14,523 bases of DNA from Sphingomonadales bacterium (GTDB lineage: Bacteria; Pseudomonadota; Alphaproteobacteria; Sphingomonadales; Sphingomonadaceae): positions 1 to 14,523 of the forward strand of contig JAIXPM010000320.1 of assembly GCA_027486275.1 (NCBI GenBank). Direction: 5' to 3'. How positions within the stretch are numbered: the first letter of the stretch is position 1; each line of letters starts with the position of its first letter. Position numbers and translations under genes: made by a program. This document shows, in pieces, positions 6,051 through 12,000 of the stretch. The notes beneath the pieces are model-generated. The model was not told the origin of the DNA, did no database searches, and saw only the letters and a list, made by a program, of their open reading frames with translations.

Positions 6051-9000
6051 CACTTCAGCCCTCCCGGCGCACGCACGCCTCTTGGCATCGGGTCCATCCA
6101 CAGAGCGGGGTTGCCGCCGCTGGTCACTGGATCGGTGGCATCGGGATCGACAAACAGCGGGCTGAAATCGATCAACCGCTGCAGCAGCACGATGGGCAGT
6201 TTCTCGGCCGCTGCCTGGGCGGCCGCACGCTGTTCTTCCTGCTCCGGCGTCAGTTCTTCAATATTGTTGACGATGGTCACCACCGGCTGGACGATTTCAT
6301 CGGGCAACAGGCCGGGGCATTTGGCGCTGACGATCAGGCAGCCGTTGACCGTGCTGTCCGCCGTCACCAGGCTGATGCCGGGATCCAGCTGCACCAGCGC
6401 CAGCGTGTCGCGGTTGGTGGCAAAGCTGTTGTCGGCGCGCTGGATGCGACCGTTGATCACCACGTTGATCGGGTTGTTTCCTTCGAACGCGCGGCGGATG
6501 CGAAGGCCGCCGGTGCCGGTGGTGAACCCCGCCTTCAGCTGATTGGTGCCACTGTTCTGGATCAACACTTCCTCGCCGGTGCCGATCAGGATGGTGCCCG
6601 ACCCGATGGAGCCGCCCACCACCGTTGGCGCACCGGCAGCATTCACGGCATCGATGCGGGCCTGGCCAGACAAGGTGCTGCCAGCCAACTGGGTGAGCAG
6701 GCTGTCGCTCGCCACCCAGAGGCGCGGCGCGGTGACGGCCAGCGTGCCGGCCGGCGTATCCACGCCGGCGCCAAGGCGCACGCTGCCGCTGCCCTGCACC
6801 ACCTCAACGCGCGTGCCGGCGATGAGGTTGAGCTGGTTCTGCGCCCCGGCCTGCGCCATGGTGACAGCGCCCGTCACCCGCATCGTGCCGTTGGTCTGCA
6901 GCGTCACGCCCGGATTGGCCGCCTGGCCCGGCGCAATCGCCGGCAACGCCAATTGATCGACCGTCATGCCGCCAGCAAAGCTCCTGACCGTAATGCTGCT
7001 GGCCCGCAGCGCCCCGAATTCGCCGTTCGACAAGCGGTAGGTGCCCGGCACCGCCGCTGCGTTGGCGCCGCCGACGATGGCCGTAGTGGCGCCCGTCGTG
7101 TTAAAGAGGATGCTGCCCCCGGCCGCGCCAACCGTTGCCAGCGGATCCAGGAAGATATCGCTGGACGTGACCGTGAGGCTGGGCGTGTTGATGTTGAAAT
7201 CAAGCGTGGCGGTGCCGCCCACATCCACCAGCATGCTTGTCGCCGCAGTGGCATTGTTGACGAAGAAGTTGCCGGTGGCGGCAGCAATAAAGCGTCCGGT
7301 GGTCGCATCGCCCACAGTGATGTCACCAACCAGCCTGATCGGCGTCGAGGCGAGCAGCGCGGCAAACAGCGGATTGCCGGCCTGATCGAAGCTGATCTGC
7401 GGCAACAGATCATGCGCCGCGATATACACAAAGCCGCTGGGCGACGTGGTGAGATTGCCCGCATTGATACCGCCGGTATCGAGCAGCACGATCCCGCCCG
7501 GCGCCGCGATATTGCCCGTCGTCACGCCCAACACGCCCGACAGCGTGGCGCTGCCCGACACGTTGATTGGGCCGGTACGGATCGTGCCCGGCGACGTGGC
7601 GAACAGCACACCCGAAGCCCCCGCTTGCGGGTTCACAGTGCCAGCATCGATCGCGCCGGTGGTGATGGCACCGCCGGCGGTGAGGAACACACGGTTGCCC
7701 GACGACAGGGTGCCGGCCGTCAACGTCGTGTTCGACGAAAGGCGAATCTCGCCATCGGCGCGCACGTTGCCCGTGGTGAGCGTCGCGCCCGGCCGGTTAG
7801 CGGCCAGCACCAACGACTGGCCGGTGGTGATGTTGCCGGCCGTGATACTGCCATCGCTGGCGAGGCTGATCTGCCCCTGCGCCGCCAGATCGGCCAGCAC
7901 CAGGCTGTCCACGGCCGACAGATCGAGGAAGCCCTGGGTCGCCAGGCTGCCAACCTGCAACGAACCCACGCCCAGCCGCGCGCCAATGGCGGCGTTGATG
8001 GTGCCAGTCACCCGCAGCAGGCCGGTGGACCGGGCCTCGAACAAGCCGGTCGTCACATTGCCGTTGATGATGGTGTCGCCAACGCGCGCCGTGCCCGCAG
8101 CGGCAAGCAGCGCCGTATAATCAGGCACGCCGCCGGGGAAGGTGATCAGGCTGCGCTGGGCAAAATCATCGATGCGGATGCGCCCGGTGGTGGGCGTCGT
8201 CAGCGCACCGGTGGTGATGGTGCCACCCGACAGCAGCACCAGATCGCGGCCACTGGTGATGGCGCCGCTGGTCAGAGCGCCTTGGGCCAGCAGGCCAACA
8301 TCGCCGCCGCTGCGTACGGCACCCGTGACGATGGGGCCCAGCGCCCGCACATAGATGTCGGGCGTGACGCCCGCGAACGGATCGACGACACCGGCATCGA
8401 GCGCGCCAACGGTGATACCGCCGTCGGAACTTACTGTCAGGCGGCCACCGGCACTGGCACTGCCACCATTGATGGCGACATCACTGAACACACCAACATT
8501 GCGATCGCCGCGCACGCTGGTGAAGCTGGTGCCGGCCACGCCATTGAGCGTAACATCGCGATTGGCATCGATATCCGTCACGCGCACCTGGCCGGCCGCA
8601 CTGCTCAGGAACACATCGCCGCTGCCGGTGGTGCCCGTGACCAGATCAATACCGGCGGTCCCCGCCACCTGCAGCACCTGCGCGGCGATCGTGCCGGTGG
8701 CTCCGGCCGCCGGCACATCAAACGCTGATCGCACGAGCGCGCCCGACGATACGAACAATTCACCGCCCACAGTGATGGTGCCGCCATCATTCAGACCCAG
8801 GCTCTGCCGCGACACGATCTGGCCATTGCCAGCAATGGCGATTGTTGATCCAGCATCGGCCACCAGGCCGCCACGCAGCGGCGAAGCCGAAGGCAAATTG
8901 CCATTGGCCGATGTTGCCAACGCTGCCATTGCGAGGCGGCTGCCGTCCAGTGCGAACACCCGCACCACGCCGGACTGGGTGGTGGCACCGGTGGTGCGGG

Positions 9001-12000
9001 TTTCCGCAACCACATCGCCGGCGATGGAGAAATCGCCGGCCACACCGCTACCGCCACCTTCGCTGCTGGCTTCAATCACGCCGCCGCGCGCAGTTCCAAG
9101 CGAGGTGGCATTGGCAAAAAGACCGACGTTGCCGGCCGCGCTGCCAGTGGCCCCGCGGACCGACAGCCCGACGGAGCCTGCCGTAGCATCGCCGCTGGCA
9201 CCCGGCGTCAGCCCGGCTCCGCCATTGCCGCTGCGGGCGCTGGCATCAAGATCGGCGCTGGCCATGGTGAAACTGCCCGCCGGGCCCTGCGTGTTGCCGG
9301 CCATGCCGACAAACACCAATCCACCTTGCGCCGCGCCGCCATTGCCGCCCGTCACGCTGCCATCGCCGCCCGTGCCGCCTTCAGCGAAGACGCTGGCCTG
9401 CAGGTCACCCATGACGATCGTGCCGGTGCTGCCGATGGCGCCCAATTCGATGCTGCCGCCCGTGGCCGCGCCGCCGGCGCCGCCGGCACTGCCGTCGCCG
9501 CCACGACCGCCTCTGGTAATCGTGTTAATCTCAACTGTGCCTGCTGACGACAGCTGCAAGCGGCTGTTATTGTCCGGTCCGGTCAGCAAGAAGCGGATAT
9601 CGGCACCACCGGCGCTGCCACCGCTGCCGCCCAGGGCGCCAATGCCCCCGGCACTTTCGGCCCTTATTGCGGTGTTTCCAGCAACGCTGAACGCGCCGCT
9701 GTCAACAAACAGGTCAAAGGCGGCGCCCTGCGATGCACCGCCGCCGACACCGGTTCCACCGCGGCTGTCCACAATGAGATCGAAGCCGGCTCCACCGATA
9801 TCAACCGTGGAGGCATTGACCGTGGTGACAAAGCGCGCGCCCGTACTGGCACCGCCAGCGCCGCCGCCGCTTGACCCGCCGCGCGTATTCATGATCACCG
9901 CCGCACCGCCAACCAGATCGATAGCGGCACCAGCATTGGCGCTGAGGGTCAGGTTCGTGCTGGTAGCAGCACCTCCGGCGCCCGGCTGCACGAAATTGAC
10001 ATCGCCGCCAACGGCATTGGCCACAACCGACAACACACCATCAACGATGATCAGGCCGCCGCCCAGATTGGGATCGGCAGTCGCCCTGATCTGCATGGTA
10101 CCACCACTGGCCGAGCCGCCGTCACCAATACCATTCAGCCACGTTCCGGCCGTGCGTGACTGCTGGATCGAAAGATCGCTGCGCACCCGGATCGTGCCGT
10201 CGGACGTTATCGCGATCGTGCCGCCGCTGGCGCTGCCCGAACGCGCAGGGCCACTTACCGGAAGCACGCCGCCAGCGCCGCCGTTGGCATTGCCGCGGAT
10301 ATCAAGGCCGCCCAGATCGATCGATGTCGCCGGCTGGCTGGCGTTCACGCGCACGTTTGCGCCCGTCGCATCGCCACCGATGGCGCCGCTGCCGCCGCGC
10401 GTATCGGCAAAAATCTCGGCAAAGCCGGCGATCGCCAGCCTTTCCGAACCGACCGCAAGGATATCGACAACACCGCCCTCGGCCCGGCCGCCGGTACCGC
10501 TTTGCAACGCATTGCCGCCGTCAGCCGTCACAAAGCCTTCCAGGCCGGACTGCAACGCCACATCGCCACGAAGGTTGATCTGGCCGCCAAAGGCACTGCC
10601 GCCACCGTCGCTGCCATCGCCGCCGCGCCCACTGCCATCGAACACCACGTTCGACGTGACGCCGATGGTGCCAAACAGGCTCATGGCGCCGCCGCCGCCT
10701 TCACCGCCGATGCCGGCGGTGCTGTTGCCGCCGAGCCCGGTCGTCGACCACCCAATCAGGCCATTGACCTGCGCCGAGCCTTCGAAGGCGCGAATCTCGA
10801 TGCCGCCAGCGGTGCCTTCGCCGCCAACTGCGCCAGACCCGCCCTCGCCATCGGCAGAAACCTGTTGGCGGGTCGAAACGAAGCGTCCCAGCTGCCCGGC
10901 TGCCCGCACATTGGCAGAGCTGCCCATGTTGACTTCGCCGCCAAAGCCCGCGCCGCCGTTGCCAGCGATGAGGGCATTGCCACCCGCGCCGCCAATGCCG
11001 CTGGCACTGGCCTGCAACCCGATCGCCGTGCCGGCACCGGGTGCGATGTTGAGCGTGCCGCCAATGGCGGAAATTTCCACGCCACCGGCCAAACCATCAC
11101 CGCCGCGGCCACCGGCACCATCTGCCGTGCTGCCGGCGCCACCAGCACCGCCGCGCGCACTGGCATCGGCTTGCACCAGACCGGTGGTGATGGTGCCGGC
11201 CGTTGCGCCGCCATTCTCGAAGGCCCTGAAGCCCATGGTGAACCGGCCGGCAATGGCGGTGCCGCCATCGCCGCCATCGTTGGTCAAGCCATCGCCGCCC
11301 TGCCCGCCAACAGCGGTCAACACCGCATTGACGTTGCCGATGGTCATGGTGCCAAGATTGTTGTTCGAGCCGATGAACACGCCGCTGTTCACCACTGTGT
11401 CAGCAGTGCCACCGCGCCCAAGTATGCCGGCGCCGTTGCCCGCCGTCGCGCCGGCAAGGATATTGAGATCACCCGTGGTGATCGACGTCGTCGCCACCGC
11501 TCCAGCCATCAGCAGATTCACCCGGCCGGCAAACGCATCGCCGCCAGACCCTTGCGTGGCGGTGCCGCCGGAGGCCTCGCCGATCAGCTCGACGAGGCCA
11601 AGCAGGTTCAACTGGGCGTCGCCCGTGGTGCCGGCCAGCACTTGGCCGCCAGTGCCGGTGCCGCCGCTGACACCCTGCCCGCCGATGCCGCGCGAACGCA
11701 TGTTGATCCGGGGCGTGGAAGACGCCTGGGCATCAAGCGTGACCTGGCTGCCCAGATTCGCACTCACACGAACGAAGCCACCGCTGCCGTCCCCGCCCTG
11801 TCCGGAAGCTGCGTTTCCGCCAACGCCAGAACTGCCAAGGCCGATGGCGGTTGTTCCCCCGATCGCCGTGATCGATATTTGGCCGGCATTGCTGGCCAGA
11901 ATGTTGAGAATTCCGCCTCGGCCTTCGCCGCCATTGCCGCTGCCCAAGGCGTTGCCGCCATTGGCCGACGTGAGTATGTCTTGCAGGTTGGTGATGGCGA

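Noticed and set aside
6050..6400. Classical autotransporter with its own C-terminal beta-barrel
   Set aside because: The last 300 residues include no set of amphipathic barrel strands, and the protein ends in Gly-Gly-Leu-Lys rather than an aromatic residue.
6002..8728. 908-codon open frame on the plus strand
   Set aside because: Low-complexity, His/Arg/Gly/Ala-rich translation antisense to the conserved C-terminal region of the exoprotein; a shadow of that gene.
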